This document shows, one piece after another, positions 1-10,471 of a stretch of DNA of 64,000 bases. The stretch lies in NCBI RefSeq assembly GCF_000378245.1, contig NZ_KB899492.1, positions 124,001-188,000 on the forward strand. The letters run 5' to 3'. The notes below the pieces were generated by a model. That model was not told the origin of the DNA and made no database searches. It saw only the letters and a program-made list of their open reading frames with translations. The DNA comes from Aromatoleum toluclasticum ATCC 700605. Its GTDB lineage: Bacteria; Pseudomonadota; Gammaproteobacteria; Burkholderiales; Rhodocyclaceae. How positions within the stretch are numbered: the stretch's first letter is position 1; every line of letters starts with the position of its first letter. A program made the position numbers and the translations under genes.

Positions 1-1
1 C

Positions 2-649
2 GTCGTCATCAAGAGCGGCGGCAAGGTGCTCGGCAGCGTGCGCCACCCCTTCCCGGGCAGCGACTTCTCGTCCTTCCTGCTGAGCGCGCAGGCCTCCGGC
101 GCGCAGGTGATCGGCCTCGCGAACGCGGGCGCGGACACGATCAACTCGATCAAGCAGGCCAAGGAGTTCGGCATCACACCCAAGCAGTCGCTCGCGGGCC
201 TGCTGATGTTCATCTCGGACGTGCATAGCCTCGGCCTCGATGCCACCCAGGGTATGTACCTGACGACCGGCTTCTACTGGGACCGCAACGAGGAGACGCG
301 CGCCTGGTCGAAGCGCTACTTCGAACGCATGAAGCGCATGCCGACGATGGCGCAGGCGGGCGACTACTCGGCGACCTACCACTACCTGAAGGCGATCAAG
401 GCCGCCGGCACGGACGAAGCCAAGGCGGTGATGGCGAAGATGCGCGAGATGCCGGTGAACGACTTCTTCGCGAAGAACGGCAAGGTGCGTGTCGACGGCC
501 GCATGGTGCACGACATGTATCTCGCGCAGGTGAAGAAGCCGTCCGAGTCGAAGTATCCGTGGGACTACTACCACATTCGTGAAGTGATCCCCGGCGACGA
601 GGCCTACATCCCGCTGGCCGAGAGCAAGTGCCCGCTGGTGAAGAAGTAG
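2..649 (+). CDS. ABC transporter periplasmic substrate-binding protein, branched-chain amino-acid type (5' end outside window)
   Basis: This is the C-terminal 215 residues of a periplasmic binding protein; the reading frame is already open at the first base, so the start lies upstream. The sequence has the look of the Peripla_BP_6 (LivJ/LivK-like) family: a segment GAQVIGLANAGADTINSIKQ followed by KEFGITPKQSLAG and an aromatic-rich C-terminus (YPWDYYHIREVIPGDEAY). Such proteins capture amino acids or aromatic or other carboxylates in the periplasm and deliver them to LivHM permeases. Two LivH/LivM permease genes follow at once, so it is the first visible gene of that uptake operon. The ligand cannot be read from the sequence. 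Confidence 0.88.
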   Translation, partial: VVIKSGGKVLGSVRHPFPGSDFSSFLLSAQASGAQVIGLANAGADTINSIKQAKEFGITPKQSLAGLLMFISDVHSLGLDATQGMYLTTGFYWDRNEETRAWSKRYFERMKRMPTMAQAGDYSATYHYLKAIKAAGTDEAKAVMAKMREMPVNDFFAKNGKVRVDGRMVHDMYLAQVKKPSESKYPWDYYHIREVIPGDEAYIPLAESKCPLVKK

Positions 650-670
650 GCACGCCCAGCCCGGCCATGA

Positions 671-711
671 CCGCGGGGTGATGGGCAGCGCCAGCGCGCA
701 CCACCCCGCGG
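671..711 (+). promoter_or_regulatory. Intergenic stem-loop between binding-protein gene and livH
   Basis: A perfect 10-bp inverted repeat (CCGCGGGGTG at 671-680 and CACCCCGCGG at 702-711, 21-nt loop) sits in the 89-bp gap between the binding protein and the permease gene. No T-run follows. In binding-protein ABC operons such hairpins commonly protect the upstream mRNA or partly terminate transcription, so that the binding protein is made in excess. That role is inferred here. Confidence 0.55.
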
Positions 712-738
712 CCGGCACCGACACCCGAGCGCGAGACC

Positions 739-1623
739 ATGGACATCTTCGGCATTCCGATCCAGGCCCTGATGGGGCAGCTGTTGATCGGGCTCATCAA
801 CGGGTCGTTCTATGCGATTCTCAGCCTTGGGCTGGCAATCATCTTCGGCCTGCTCAATATCATCAACTTCGCGCACGGCGCGCTGTACATGATGGGCGCC
901 TTCTGTGCATGGATCGGCCTGACCTGGCTCGGGCTCAACTACTGGGTCGCGCTGGTCGCCGTCCCCGTCGTCGTCGGCGCGTTCGGGATGCTCATCGAGC
1001 GCACGATGCTCAAGCACCTGTACCAGCTCGACCACCTGTACGGCCTGCTGCTCACCTTCGGCCTCGCGCTGATCATCGAAGGGCTCTTCCGCTACCGCTT
1101 CGGCATCTCGGGGGAAAGCTACCCGGTGCCCGAGCTGCTGTCGGGCGGCTTCAACCTCGGCTTCATGTTCCTGCCGAAATACCGCGCCTGGGTCGTCGCG
1201 GTGTCGCTGGTCGTGTGCTTCGGCAGCTGGTTCATCATCGAGCGCACCAAACTCGGCTCCTACCTGCGCGCAGGCACCGAGAACCCGCAGCTGCTGCAGG
1301 CCTTCGGCATCAACGTGCCGTTGATGATCACGCTCACCTACGGCTTTGGCGTCGCGCTCGCCGCCTTCGCCGGCGTGCTCGCCGCGCCGGTGCTGCAGGT
1401 GAACCCGGTGATGGGTTCCAACCTGATCATCGTCGTGTTCGCGGTGGTCGTGATCGGCGGCATGGGCTCGATCATGGGCTCCATCGTGACCGGACTCGGG
1501 CTCGGCCTGATCGAGGGCCTTACGCGCGTGTTCTATCCCGAAGCGTCGGCCGTGGTGATCTTCGTCATCATGGGCATCGTGCTGCTGCTGCGGCCGGCCG
1601 GACTCTTCGGGCGGGAGCGCTGA
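739..1623 (+). CDS. livH: Branched-chain amino-acid-type ABC transporter permease LivH
   Basis: This 294-residue polytopic inner-membrane protein begins with the LivH-type N-terminus (GLINGSFYAILSLGLAIIFG, about residues 17-36) and runs through some eight hydrophobic stretches. The conserved cytoplasmic loop that contacts the ATPase lies around residues 195-225 (INVPLMITLTYGFGVALAAF). It pairs with LivM to form the membrane channel of a branched-chain amino-acid or similar carboxylate importer. It lies 89 bp after the binding-protein gene and 69 bp before livM. The ATG is preceded by a GCGAGA Shine-Dalgarno-like sequence. Confidence 0.93.
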   Translation: MDIFGIPIQALMGQLLIGLINGSFYAILSLGLAIIFGLLNIINFAHGALYMMGAFCAWIGLTWLGLNYWVALVAVPVVVGAFGMLIERTMLKHLYQLDHLYGLLLTFGLALIIEGLFRYRFGISGESYPVPELLSGGFNLGFMFLPKYRAWVVAVSLVVCFGSWFIIERTKLGSYLRAGTENPQLLQAFGINVPLMITLTYGFGVALAAFAGVLAAPVLQVNPVMGSNLIIVVFAVVVIGGMGSIMGSIVTGLGLGLIEGLTRVFYPEASAVVIFVIMGIVLLLRPAGLFGRER

Positions 1624-1692
1624 GACCATGCCCTGTCACCCCGCCCAACCGATCATTCCGGCGCACGGCGCCGCCGCACCGGGAATCGCACC

Positions 1693-2622
1693 ATGAATGG
1701 CAAACACATCGGCTGGATCGTCCTGCTCCTGATCGGGCTGGCCGCGCCCTTCGTCGTCTACCCGGTGCTGGTGATGAAGATCCTGTGCTTCGCGCTGTTC
1801 GCCTGCGCCTTCAACCTGCTGCTCGGCTACACCGGCCTGCTGTCCTTCGGCCACGCCGCCTTCCTCGGCTCGGCGGGCTACATCTGCGGCTACAGCATGC
1901 AGAGCCTCGGCCTGTCGCCGGAGCTGGGCCTGCTCGCCGGCAGCGCCGGCGCTGCGGCGCTGGGCTTCATCTTCGGCAGCCTCGCGATCCGCCGTGCCGG
2001 CATCTACTTCGCGATGATCACGCTCGCGCTCGCCCAGCTCGTATATTTCCTCGCACTGCAGTTTCCCTTCACGGGCGGCGAGGACGGCATGCAGGGCATT
2101 CCGCGCGGCCGCCTGCTCGGCCTCATCGACCTCTCCGACACGATGAACATGTATTTCTTCGTGCTCGCGGTGTTCCTGTTCGGCTTCTGGGTCATCGACC
2201 GCGCGATCGACTCGCCCTTCGGCCAGGTCCTGAAAGCGATCCGCGAGAACGAGCCGCGCGCCATCTCGCTCGGCTACGACGTCGACCGCTACAAGCTGCT
2301 CGCCTTCGTGCTGTCAGCCGCGCTCGCGGGCCTCGCCGGCGCGACCAAGACCCTCGTGTTCCAGCTCGCATCGCTCACCGACGTGCACTGGCACATGTCC
2401 GGCGAAGTCGTGCTGATGACGCTGCTGGGCGGTGTCGGCACCGTATTCGGGCCGATCGTCGGCGCGACCATCGTCGTGAGCCTGCAGAACTACGGGGCGG
2501 AACTGGGCCAGTGGGTCACGGTGCTGACGGGCGCGATCTTCGTCCTGTGCGTGCTCGCCTTCCGCCGCGGCGTCGTCGGAGAGGTCGCGCACCTGATCAA
2601 GCGCTCCGGCATCCGGCCCTGA
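1693..2622 (+). CDS. livM: Branched-chain amino-acid-type ABC transporter permease LivM
   Basis: This 309-residue multi-pass membrane protein has the LivM signature LLLGYTGLLSFGHAAFLGSA near residues 42-61. The ATPase-coupling loop is around residues 195-215 (IRENEPRAISLGYDVDRYK). It is the second permease subunit of the importer that starts with the binding protein at the left edge. No ATP-binding subunits (LivG/LivF) follow: the next gene is convergent. The ATPase genes must therefore lie upstream of the window or elsewhere. Confidence 0.93.
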   Translation: MNGKHIGWIVLLLIGLAAPFVVYPVLVMKILCFALFACAFNLLLGYTGLLSFGHAAFLGSAGYICGYSMQSLGLSPELGLLAGSAGAAALGFIFGSLAIRRAGIYFAMITLALAQLVYFLALQFPFTGGEDGMQGIPRGRLLGLIDLSDTMNMYFFVLAVFLFGFWVIDRAIDSPFGQVLKAIRENEPRAISLGYDVDRYKLLAFVLSAALAGLAGATKTLVFQLASLTDVHWHMSGEVVLMTLLGGVGTVFGPIVGATIVVSLQNYGAELGQWVTVLTGAIFVLCVLAFRRGVVGEVAHLIKRSGIRP

Positions 2623-2637
2623 CGCGGGCGCCGGCGC

Positions 2638-4596
2638 TCAGTCCGTCCGACCAGCGCTGCCGGCCGGGCTCCAGTCGAAGCTGCCGCTGCAGCCGGAGAA
2701 CAATGGCCGGCTCCCGCCCGGCGTCGCCCGCAGGAAGGCCCTAAGTTCGCCGGGGGCGAGACCTTGCGGCGCCTTCGCGTCGGCGGCCAGATGCCGCGTG
2801 CGCACGATCAGGTCGCCCGCGACGTCGGCAATGCGGCACCGGATCGATGCGACCGCCGCCTGCCGCGCCGCCTCGACCCCGGCGATCGCCGCCAGCAGCT
2901 TCTCGCGCTGCGCTGCACGCGCCTTGCCCTGCTCCGACAACTGGGCCATGGCCCTGAGCACCGGCGTCACGCTATCGCGCAGCTTGTGGAAGGCGGCCTG
3001 CTGCTCGGCATTCAACACGATCTCCTGGCGGTGCAACCTGGCGGCGACGGTCAGATAGTTGGCCACCCCGGGCCGCGCGCGCAGGGTCTCCATGGTCGGC
3101 TTCGCCTGCTCGTCGGCCGCCTGCAGCTCGGCGAGCTGCGCGCGCGCTGCCGTGATCAGTTCGCCCTGCGTGTCTTCGGGCGGCAGCAGGACGGACACCA
3201 CGGTCTCGGCCGGCCCGTGCGGACGCACCTGCGCGATGGCGATCCTGCGCCCGGCCAGCACCGATGCTTCGGCGAGGGCGATCTCCAGCTCTTCGGCGAG
3301 GATGTCGCAGCCGACAGCCAGCTCGCGTATCACGACGCGGCGGCCGACGATCAGGCTGTTCTCGGCGTGCTGCAGCGTCACTTCGCCCTCAGGCGCAAGG
3401 ATCGTCGCCCCGCTGGCGCGCCCCTCCACCGCGACCTGCCCGCCCGGACTCACGATCACGCCACCGGACAGGTTCTTCTTCAGCACGACCGCGCCGCCGC
3501 GCGACACGAGCTTGCCGAACACGTCCGCGAAACTCGTCATGTTGAACCCCTCGACCACGCGGCCTTCCTGGATCTCGCCGTGCTCCTCGTAGTCGTCGCC
3601 CATCAGCACCAGGTCGCCCGTCGTGCGCAGGCTCACGCCGGCACGATTGACGATTTTTTCCGTGACCGAGACCTTGCTCGACGCGTCGTCGATGTCGAGG
3701 AAGCCGTCGATCGTCGCGACCATGAACTCGCCATCCGGACCGCTCTCGACACGTGTGCCCGCGCCGGCGAGCGCGGCGAAGTCGACATCCTTCGGCAGCG
3801 CCGGCGCCACCGCCCGGCCGTCGAGTTCGCGCCCCGCTTCGCCGAGCACCAGCGGCACCTTGCGCAGCAGCCTCTCGCCCGCGCGGATCTGCGGAAAGCG
3901 GTTGCGGAAGCTTGCGAGATTGACGCGCCCGTCCGGCAGCAGGCCGGGCGCGTCGTCGCGGTGCAGGCCGGCCGAGAGCTCCTCGACGCCCGCGTCGCGA
4001 CCGGCGCCCGGGGGCACGGCGTGGGCGATCACGACCCTGCCCGTGTGCTCGCCGTCGATCGCTCCCCGTAGCGCCGCCTCGTCGATGCCACAGCGCAGTC
4101 CCTTCAGCCACGCCTGGGCGATGAACTCGTCGAAATCGAGGCGCGTCTTCTGCGTGACCGTCTCGAACTCCGCGCCGTCCGGCGAACCGCCCGCGCCCGT
4201 GTGCGGCACCGTGCAGTCAATGCTCACCGGCTCGAACAGGTACTCGGCACGGGCGCCCGAGATCTTGAGGCCGCGATAAAGGGGGATACGCACCGGCAGG
4301 ATGTGGGTGATGGCTGCGGCGAAACGCACGCGGGGCGACCGTCCGGCCGCCGCGCAGGCCCGGACTTCGTCGTCCACGCGCCCCGCCTCGCAATCGAATG
4401 CCAGGCGCACGAAGGCGGGGTAATCGAGCCCGCGAAAACAGATGCCGCGGATGAACGCCTGCTCCACCCATGCGCGAAAATCCGCGGAACTGCCCAGCTG
4501 CGGCAGATCGGCCCACAGCCCGCCCTCATCACGGACGATGAAGCCCGGCAAGGGTTCATCCCCTTCCCGCCGCGATTCGGCCACGTTGGCGACCAT
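2638..4596 (-). CDS. FapA / DUF342 family protein
   Basis: This 652-residue protein matches the FapA (formerly DUF342) family. There is an N-terminal domain with repeated acidic and aromatic blocks. A central region (about residues 320-450) is rich in short Gly/Val turns such as LKKNLSGGVIVSPGGQVAVE, typical of a beta-helical polymer-forming fold. The C-terminal half is a long charged helical, coiled-coil-like segment (about 490-610). Family members have been linked to flagellar assembly and cell-surface polymer control, but the biochemical role is not settled. No flagellar gene is adjacent. It converges on livM with a 15-bp gap and is divergent from thiL. The first ATG of the open frame is used as the start. 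Confidence 0.75.
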   Translation of the reverse strand: MVANVAESRREGDEPLPGFIVRDEGGLWADLPQLGSSADFRAWVEQAFIRGICFRGLDYPAFVRLAFDCEAGRVDDEVRACAAAGRSPRVRFAAAITHILPVRIPLYRGLKISGARAEYLFEPVSIDCTVPHTGAGGSPDGAEFETVTQKTRLDFDEFIAQAWLKGLRCGIDEAALRGAIDGEHTGRVVIAHAVPPGAGRDAGVEELSAGLHRDDAPGLLPDGRVNLASFRNRFPQIRAGERLLRKVPLVLGEAGRELDGRAVAPALPKDVDFAALAGAGTRVESGPDGEFMVATIDGFLDIDDASSKVSVTEKIVNRAGVSLRTTGDLVLMGDDYEEHGEIQEGRVVEGFNMTSFADVFGKLVSRGGAVVLKKNLSGGVIVSPGGQVAVEGRASGATILAPEGEVTLQHAENSLIVGRRVVIRELAVGCDILAEELEIALAEASVLAGRRIAIAQVRPHGPAETVVSVLLPPEDTQGELITAARAQLAELQAADEQAKPTMETLRARPGVANYLTVAARLHRQEIVLNAEQQAAFHKLRDSVTPVLRAMAQLSEQGKARAAQREKLLAAIAGVEAARQAAVASIRCRIADVAGDLIVRTRHLAADAKAPQGLAPGELRAFLRATPGGSRPLFSGCSGSFDWSPAGSAGRTD

Positions 4597-4732
4597 CCCG
4601 CCCCCTGCCAGCAGTATTTATCTTCATCTTACGCGTCCGCGCGCAGCGTGGGCGCGTCGCGTTCAGGCGCCGTTGGTCGCAGCCGCCACGACTGCGGTAA
4701 GCTTGCGCGCGATCAACCCCGCAGCCCCGCCC

Positions 4733-5692
4733 ATGCCCTCCGAGTTCGACCTCATCCGCCGCCACTTCACCCGCCCCGCGCGCCACACGGCGCTGTCGGT
4801 CGGCGACGACGCGGCCCTGCTCGCGCCGCGGGCGGGCATGCAGCTCGCCGTATCGACCGACATGCTGGTCGCCGGCACGCATTTCTTCCCCGATGCCGAG
4901 CCCGAGGCGCTCGGCTGGAAGACCCTCGCGGTGAACATCTCCGATCTCGCCGCGATGGGCGCCGAACCGCGCTGGGCCGTGCTCGCGCTGTCGCTGCCGG
5001 TCGCCGACGAAGCGTGGATCGCGGCCTTCGCCCGCGGCTTCTTCGCCTGCGCCGACGCGTTCGGCGTGGACCTTGCGGGCGGCGACACCACGCGCGGCCC
5101 CTTGAACCTGTGCGTCACGATCTTCGGCGAAGTCCCGGCCGGAACGGCCATCACGCGCGGCGGCGCACGCACCGGCGACGACCTGTGGATCACCGGCACG
5201 CCCGGCCACGCGGCCCTCGGCCTCGCCCATCTGCGCGGCGAAATCGCGCTCCCGCCGGCCGCCGCGCAATCCTGCCTCGCCGCCCTGCACCGCCCGCAGC
5301 CACGCGCCGCGTTCGGGCAGGCCCTGCGCGGCGTCGCCAGCGCGATGCTCGACGTCTCCGACGGCCTGCTCGGCGACCTCGGTCACATCCTCGAAAGTTC
5401 CGGCTGCGGCGCACGCATCGACGTCGCCGCGCTGCCCCTCGCCGCGCTGCACGCCTGCGGGGCAGACGAGGCCCTCGCGCGGCGTTGCCTGCTGTCGGGC
5501 GGCGACGACTACGAACTCCTGTTCACCGCGCCGCCGTCACAACGCGAACACCTCGCCGTGCTCGCGCTCGGGCACGGCCTGTCACTGTCGCGCATCGGCA
5601 CGATCACCGCGACCGCCGGCGAACTCGTGCTGCACGAGGCCGACGGCCGCGAGCACACGACGGCCCACGCGGGCTACGACCATTTCGCCTGA
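4733..5692 (+). CDS. thiL: Thiamine-monophosphate kinase
   Basis: ThiL phosphorylates thiamine monophosphate to thiamine diphosphate, the last step of cofactor synthesis. The 319-residue protein carries the family's metal and ATP-binding landmarks in order: FDLIRRHF at the start, SVGDDAALL (22-30), STDMLVAGTHFF, the GGDTTRG loop, LDVSDGLLGDL and SGGDDYELLF. The ATG at 4733 is chosen because it directly precedes the conserved FDLIRRHF. The frame is open further upstream, but that stretch runs antisense through the FapA gene. pgpA follows by 21 bp, the common thiL-pgpA arrangement. Confidence 0.94.
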   Translation: MPSEFDLIRRHFTRPARHTALSVGDDAALLAPRAGMQLAVSTDMLVAGTHFFPDAEPEALGWKTLAVNISDLAAMGAEPRWAVLALSLPVADEAWIAAFARGFFACADAFGVDLAGGDTTRGPLNLCVTIFGEVPAGTAITRGGARTGDDLWITGTPGHAALGLAHLRGEIALPPAAAQSCLAALHRPQPRAAFGQALRGVASAMLDVSDGLLGDLGHILESSGCGARIDVAALPLAALHACGADEALARRCLLSGGDDYELLFTAPPSQREHLAVLALGHGLSLSRIGTITATAGELVLHEADGREHTTAHAGYDHFA

Positions 5693-5713
5693 CCCACGCA
5701 CCGAAACCCGTCC

Positions 5714-6193
5714 ATGCGCCCCACTGTCCGCCTGCTCCTGAGCCACCCCGCGCACTTCATCTCGCTCGGCTTCGGCTCGGGCCTCTCCCCGCGCGCGCCC
5801 GGCACCGCCGGCACCCTCGCCGCCTGGCTGCTCTACCCGCTGCTGCGCGCGCCGATTTCCGAATTCGTGTTCCTCGCGCTGCTCGCGAGCTTCTTCGTCG
5901 CCGGCATCGTCGCGGCGGACCGCACCGGCCGAGCCCTCGGTGCGCCGGACCACGGCGCGATCGTGTGGGACGAGATCGTCGCGTTCTGGCTCGTGCTGTT
6001 CTTCGCCCCGCCCGGGCTGGCGTGGCAGGCGGCCGCCTTCGTGCTCTTCCGCTTCTTCGACATCGTCAAGCCGCAGCCCATCCGCTGGGCGGACAACCAC
6101 GTTGGCGGCGGCTTCGGCGTGATGCTGGACGACCTGATCGCCGCCGGCTACGCGATCCTCGCGCTCGCGGTGCTGAAACACGTCCTGGGGTGA
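5714..6193 (+). CDS. pgpA: Phosphatidylglycerophosphatase A
   Basis: PgpA dephosphorylates phosphatidylglycerol phosphate to phosphatidylglycerol in the inner membrane. The 159-residue protein shows the family motifs APGTAGTLAAWLLYPLL near residues 29-45, WDEIVAFWLV and RFFDIVKPQPIRWAD, which hold the acidic metal-binding residues. Three or four hydrophobic helices are visible. It sits between thiL and cinA and ends 4 bp before the cinA start, so the three are probably co-transcribed. Confidence 0.93.
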   Translation: MRPTVRLLLSHPAHFISLGFGSGLSPRAPGTAGTLAAWLLYPLLRAPISEFVFLALLASFFVAGIVAADRTGRALGAPDHGAIVWDEIVAFWLVLFFAPPGLAWQAAAFVLFRFFDIVKPQPIRWADNHVGGGFGVMLDDLIAAGYAILALAVLKHVLG

Positions 6194-6197
6194 GCCG

Positions 6198-6677
6198 ATG
6201 ATCGACGAAGAACTGCACGCCCTGTCGCGCCGGGTCGGCGACTGGCTCGCCGCGCGCGGTGCGACCCTCGCCTGCGCGGAATCCTGCACCGGCGGCTGGG
6301 TCGCGCAAACCGTGACCGCCACCGCCGGCAGCTCCGGCTGGTTCGATCGCGGCTTCGTGACCTATTCCAACGAGGCCAAGCAGGAACTGCTGGGCGTCGC
6401 CGCCGCGACGCTCGCCCGCCACGGCGCGGTCAGCGAGGAAACGGTGCGCGAGATGGTCTCCGGCACCCTCGCGCACAGCCGCGCACGCTTTGCCCTCGCG
6501 GTTTCCGGCGTCGCCGGCCCCGGCGGCGGAACCGCCGCCAAGCCGGTCGGCATGGTGTGCTTCGCGTGGGGCGAGCGCGACGGCGAGCTGCGCAGCGAAA
6601 CCGTCCACTTCGACGGCGATCGCACCGGAATCCGGCGCCAGGCGGTCATCCGCGCACTCGCCGGCATGATGACATAA
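6198..6677 (+). CDS. pncC: CinA C-terminal-domain protein, nicotinamide-nucleotide amidase (PncC-like)
   Basis: This 159-residue protein is a stand-alone CinA C-terminal domain. Members such as E. coli PncC deamidate nicotinamide mononucleotide to nicotinic acid mononucleotide and recycle pyridine nucleotides. The family signatures are present: CAESCTGGWVAQTVTATAGSS near residues 26-46, FVTYSNEAKQELLGV and VSGVAGPGGGTAAKPVGMV. It follows pgpA by 4 bp and precedes recA, the frequent cinA-recA neighbourhood. Confidence 0.9.
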   Translation: MIDEELHALSRRVGDWLAARGATLACAESCTGGWVAQTVTATAGSSGWFDRGFVTYSNEAKQELLGVAAATLARHGAVSEETVREMVSGTLAHSRARFALAVSGVAGPGGGTAAKPVGMVCFAWGERDGELRSETVHFDGDRTGIRRQAVIRALAGMMT

Positions 6678-6693
6678 TCATTTTTGGATCGCC

Positions 6694-6736
6694 TTGCAGG
6701 CGAGCTGCAACACACCAGCAATCTCTGTGCCATAAT
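6694..6736 (+). promoter_or_regulatory. recA upstream region: inverted repeat and -10-like element
   Basis: The 85-bp gap before recA contains an inverted repeat TTGCAG-N5-CTGCAA (6694-6710) and a -10-like CATAAT at 6731-6736, 27 bp before the recA ATG. No canonical LexA box (CTGT-N8-ACAG) is visible, only a CTGT half-site at 6725. Control by LexA through either element is unproven. Confidence 0.35.
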
Positions 6737-6762
6737 TCCCCAACGTTTTGAAAGGACAGGAC

Positions 6763-7797
<1,035 letters not shown>

Positions 7798-7813
7798 CGC
7801 CCCTTCCCGGGTC

Positions 7814-8249
7814 ATGGCGGAGACGAGCCTGCGGGAACGCGCATTGCGGCACCTCGCGCGCCGTGAGCACTCGCGCGCCGAGCTGGTGCGCAAGCTCGCC
7901 CCTCACGGCTCCGCCGAAGAGATCGACGAGGTGCTCGACCGCCTCACCGAACTCGGCCTGCTCAGCGACCACCGCTTCGCCGAAGCCTGGGTGCGCAGCA
8001 AGGCCGCGCGCTTCGGCACCGCACGCCTGCGGCGTGAGCTGGCACAGCGCGGGGTCGGGCGCGACACGATAGACGCGGCGCTCGATGGCGAGGCCGTCGA
8101 GGATGACATCGAACGCGCACGCGCCCTCTGGCGCGGCAAGTTCGGCGCCACACCGGCCGATGCGCGCGAGTGGGCACGCCAGGCGAGATTCCTGCAAGGT
8201 CGGGGCTTCGGCACCGACGTGATCCGCAAGATATTGAAAGAGAACCCCG

Positions 8250-8263
<14 letters not shown>
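7814..8263 (+). CDS. recX: Regulatory protein RecX
   Basis: RecX binds RecA filaments and limits their ATPase and strand-exchange activity. The 149-residue protein shows the three tandem three-helix repeats of the family, including [19 protein letters not shown] at the start and the central block [20 protein letters not shown]. It lies directly behind recA, as is typical. Its last 14 bp overlap the start of lptB (8250), so the two genes are probably translationally coupled. Confidence 0.93.
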
Positions 8264-8972
<709 letters not shown>

Positions 8973-8993
8973 GCGTCCTATCGACGAAGCGCC

Positions 8994-10442
8994 ATGAAAC
9001 CGTCCCTCCAGCTCAAGATTTCCCAGCACCTCACGCTGACGCCGCAGCTGCAGCAATCGATCAAGCTGCTGCAGCTGTCCACGCTGGAGCTGAACCAGGA
9101 GCTGGAACGCTTCCTCCTCGAAAACCCCATGCTCGAACGCGAGGACGGCGACGGCAGCGACTTTGCTCCGGGCTCCGCACAGGGCACGGCCGAAACAAGC
9201 GAAGCCGGCAGCCCGTCCGACGCCCCGGCCTCGAGCGAGGAGGCGCAACACGGCGAGGCCGAGCCGGCAAGCTTCGACGAGGCCGGCGAATGGTCGAGCG
9301 CGAGCAGCGGCTCGTCGAACCGCGACGATGACGACGACACCGATTTCCAGGAACTGCAGGCCGCCGGCACCAGCCTGCGCGACCACCTCGACCAGCAGGT
9401 GAGCCTGTCGCCGCTGTCGGACCGCGACCGCGCGCTGGTGCGCTTCATCATGGAGGCGCTCGACGAGGACGGCTATCTCAACCAGTCGCTCGAGGAACTG
9501 CTGCCGCTGCTGCCGCCGGAGCTCGAATACGACCTCGACGACCTCTCGATCGCGCTGCACCACGTGCAGAACCTCGACCCGGCCGGCATCGGCGCGCGCA
9601 ACCCGCAGGAATGCCTGAGCCTGCAGCTCAGGGCGATGGTGTCCGGCCCGACGCGCGACCTCGCGCTGAAGATCGTCGACGACCACCTGGACCTGCTCGC
9701 CGAGCGCAACTTCCTGCGCATCAAGCGCGCCACCGGCTGCGATGACGACGCGCTGCGCGCCGCGCACGCGCTGATCTGCAGCCTCGACCCCCATCCGGGT
9801 TCGCAGCACTCTGTGCAGGAGACGCGCTACATCCTGCCCGACGTCGTCGTGCGCAAGATCCGCAACCGCTGGACGGTCACGCTCAACCCCGAGGCGATGC
9901 CCAAGCTGCGCATCAATTCCCTGTACGCCAGCATCCTGCAGCAGAACCGCGGATCGGGCGGCGCGCTCACCAGCCAGCTGCAGGAAGCGCGCTGGCTGAT
10001 CAAGAACGTGCAGCAGCGTTTCGACACCATCCTGAGGGTTTCGCAGGCGATCGTTGACCAGCAGCGACAGTTCTTCGATTATGGTGATGTGGCGATGCGA
10101 CCTCTGACGTTGAGGGAAATCGCGGACCAGCTCGAGCTGCACGAATCGACGGTTTCGCGAGTCACGACGCAGAAGTTCATGGCCACACCGCGCGGCGTAT
10201 TCGAGCTGAAGTACTTTTTCGGCAGCCACGTTGCCACCGACACCGGTGGGGCGGCATCTTCCACGGCGATTCGAGCGCTGATTCGCCAGCTGGTGGAGGC
10301 CGAAGACAGGAAGAAGCCCCTGTCCGACGCGAAAATTGCCGAGTTGTTGGGCCAGCAGGGTATCGTGGTGGCACGCAGAACGATCGCGAAGTACCGCGAG
10401 TCACTCAATATCCCGCCGGTCAGCCTGCGCAAAGCGATCTGA
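8994..10442 (+). CDS. rpoN: RNA polymerase sigma-54 factor
   Basis: RpoN directs RNA polymerase to -24/-12 promoters that need an AAA+ activator. The 482-residue protein shows the glutamine-rich region I (TPQLQQSIKLLQLSTLEL, residues 17-34) and a long acidic region II (about 45-120). The core-binding domain follows, then a helix-turn-helix (LREIADQLELHESTVSRV) and the RpoN box ARRTIAKYRE (460-469) that contacts the -24 element. hpf, ptsN and hprK follow, the classic neighbourhood. Confidence 0.97.
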   Translation: MKPSLQLKISQHLTLTPQLQQSIKLLQLSTLELNQELERFLLENPMLEREDGDGSDFAPGSAQGTAETSEAGSPSDAPASSEEAQHGEAEPASFDEAGEWSSASSGSSNRDDDDDTDFQELQAAGTSLRDHLDQQVSLSPLSDRDRALVRFIMEALDEDGYLNQSLEELLPLLPPELEYDLDDLSIALHHVQNLDPAGIGARNPQECLSLQLRAMVSGPTRDLALKIVDDHLDLLAERNFLRIKRATGCDDDALRAAHALICSLDPHPGSQHSVQETRYILPDVVVRKIRNRWTVTLNPEAMPKLRINSLYASILQQNRGSGGALTSQLQEARWLIKNVQQRFDTILRVSQAIVDQQRQFFDYGDVAMRPLTLREIADQLELHESTVSRVTTQKFMATPRGVFELKYFFGSHVATDTGGAASSTAIRALIRQLVEAEDRKKPLSDAKIAELLGQQGIVVARRTIAKYRESLNIPPVSLRKAI

Positions 10443-10471
10443 AAGACGATCTGACAATACGAGGAAACATC

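Noticed and set aside
678-2744. A 688-codon frame across livH and livM
   Set aside because: Pro/Arg/His-rich out-of-frame shadow of two clear permease genes.
6725-6740. CTGT-N8-TCCC as a LexA box for recA
   Set aside because: Only the left half-site matches; the right half (expected ACAG) is absent.
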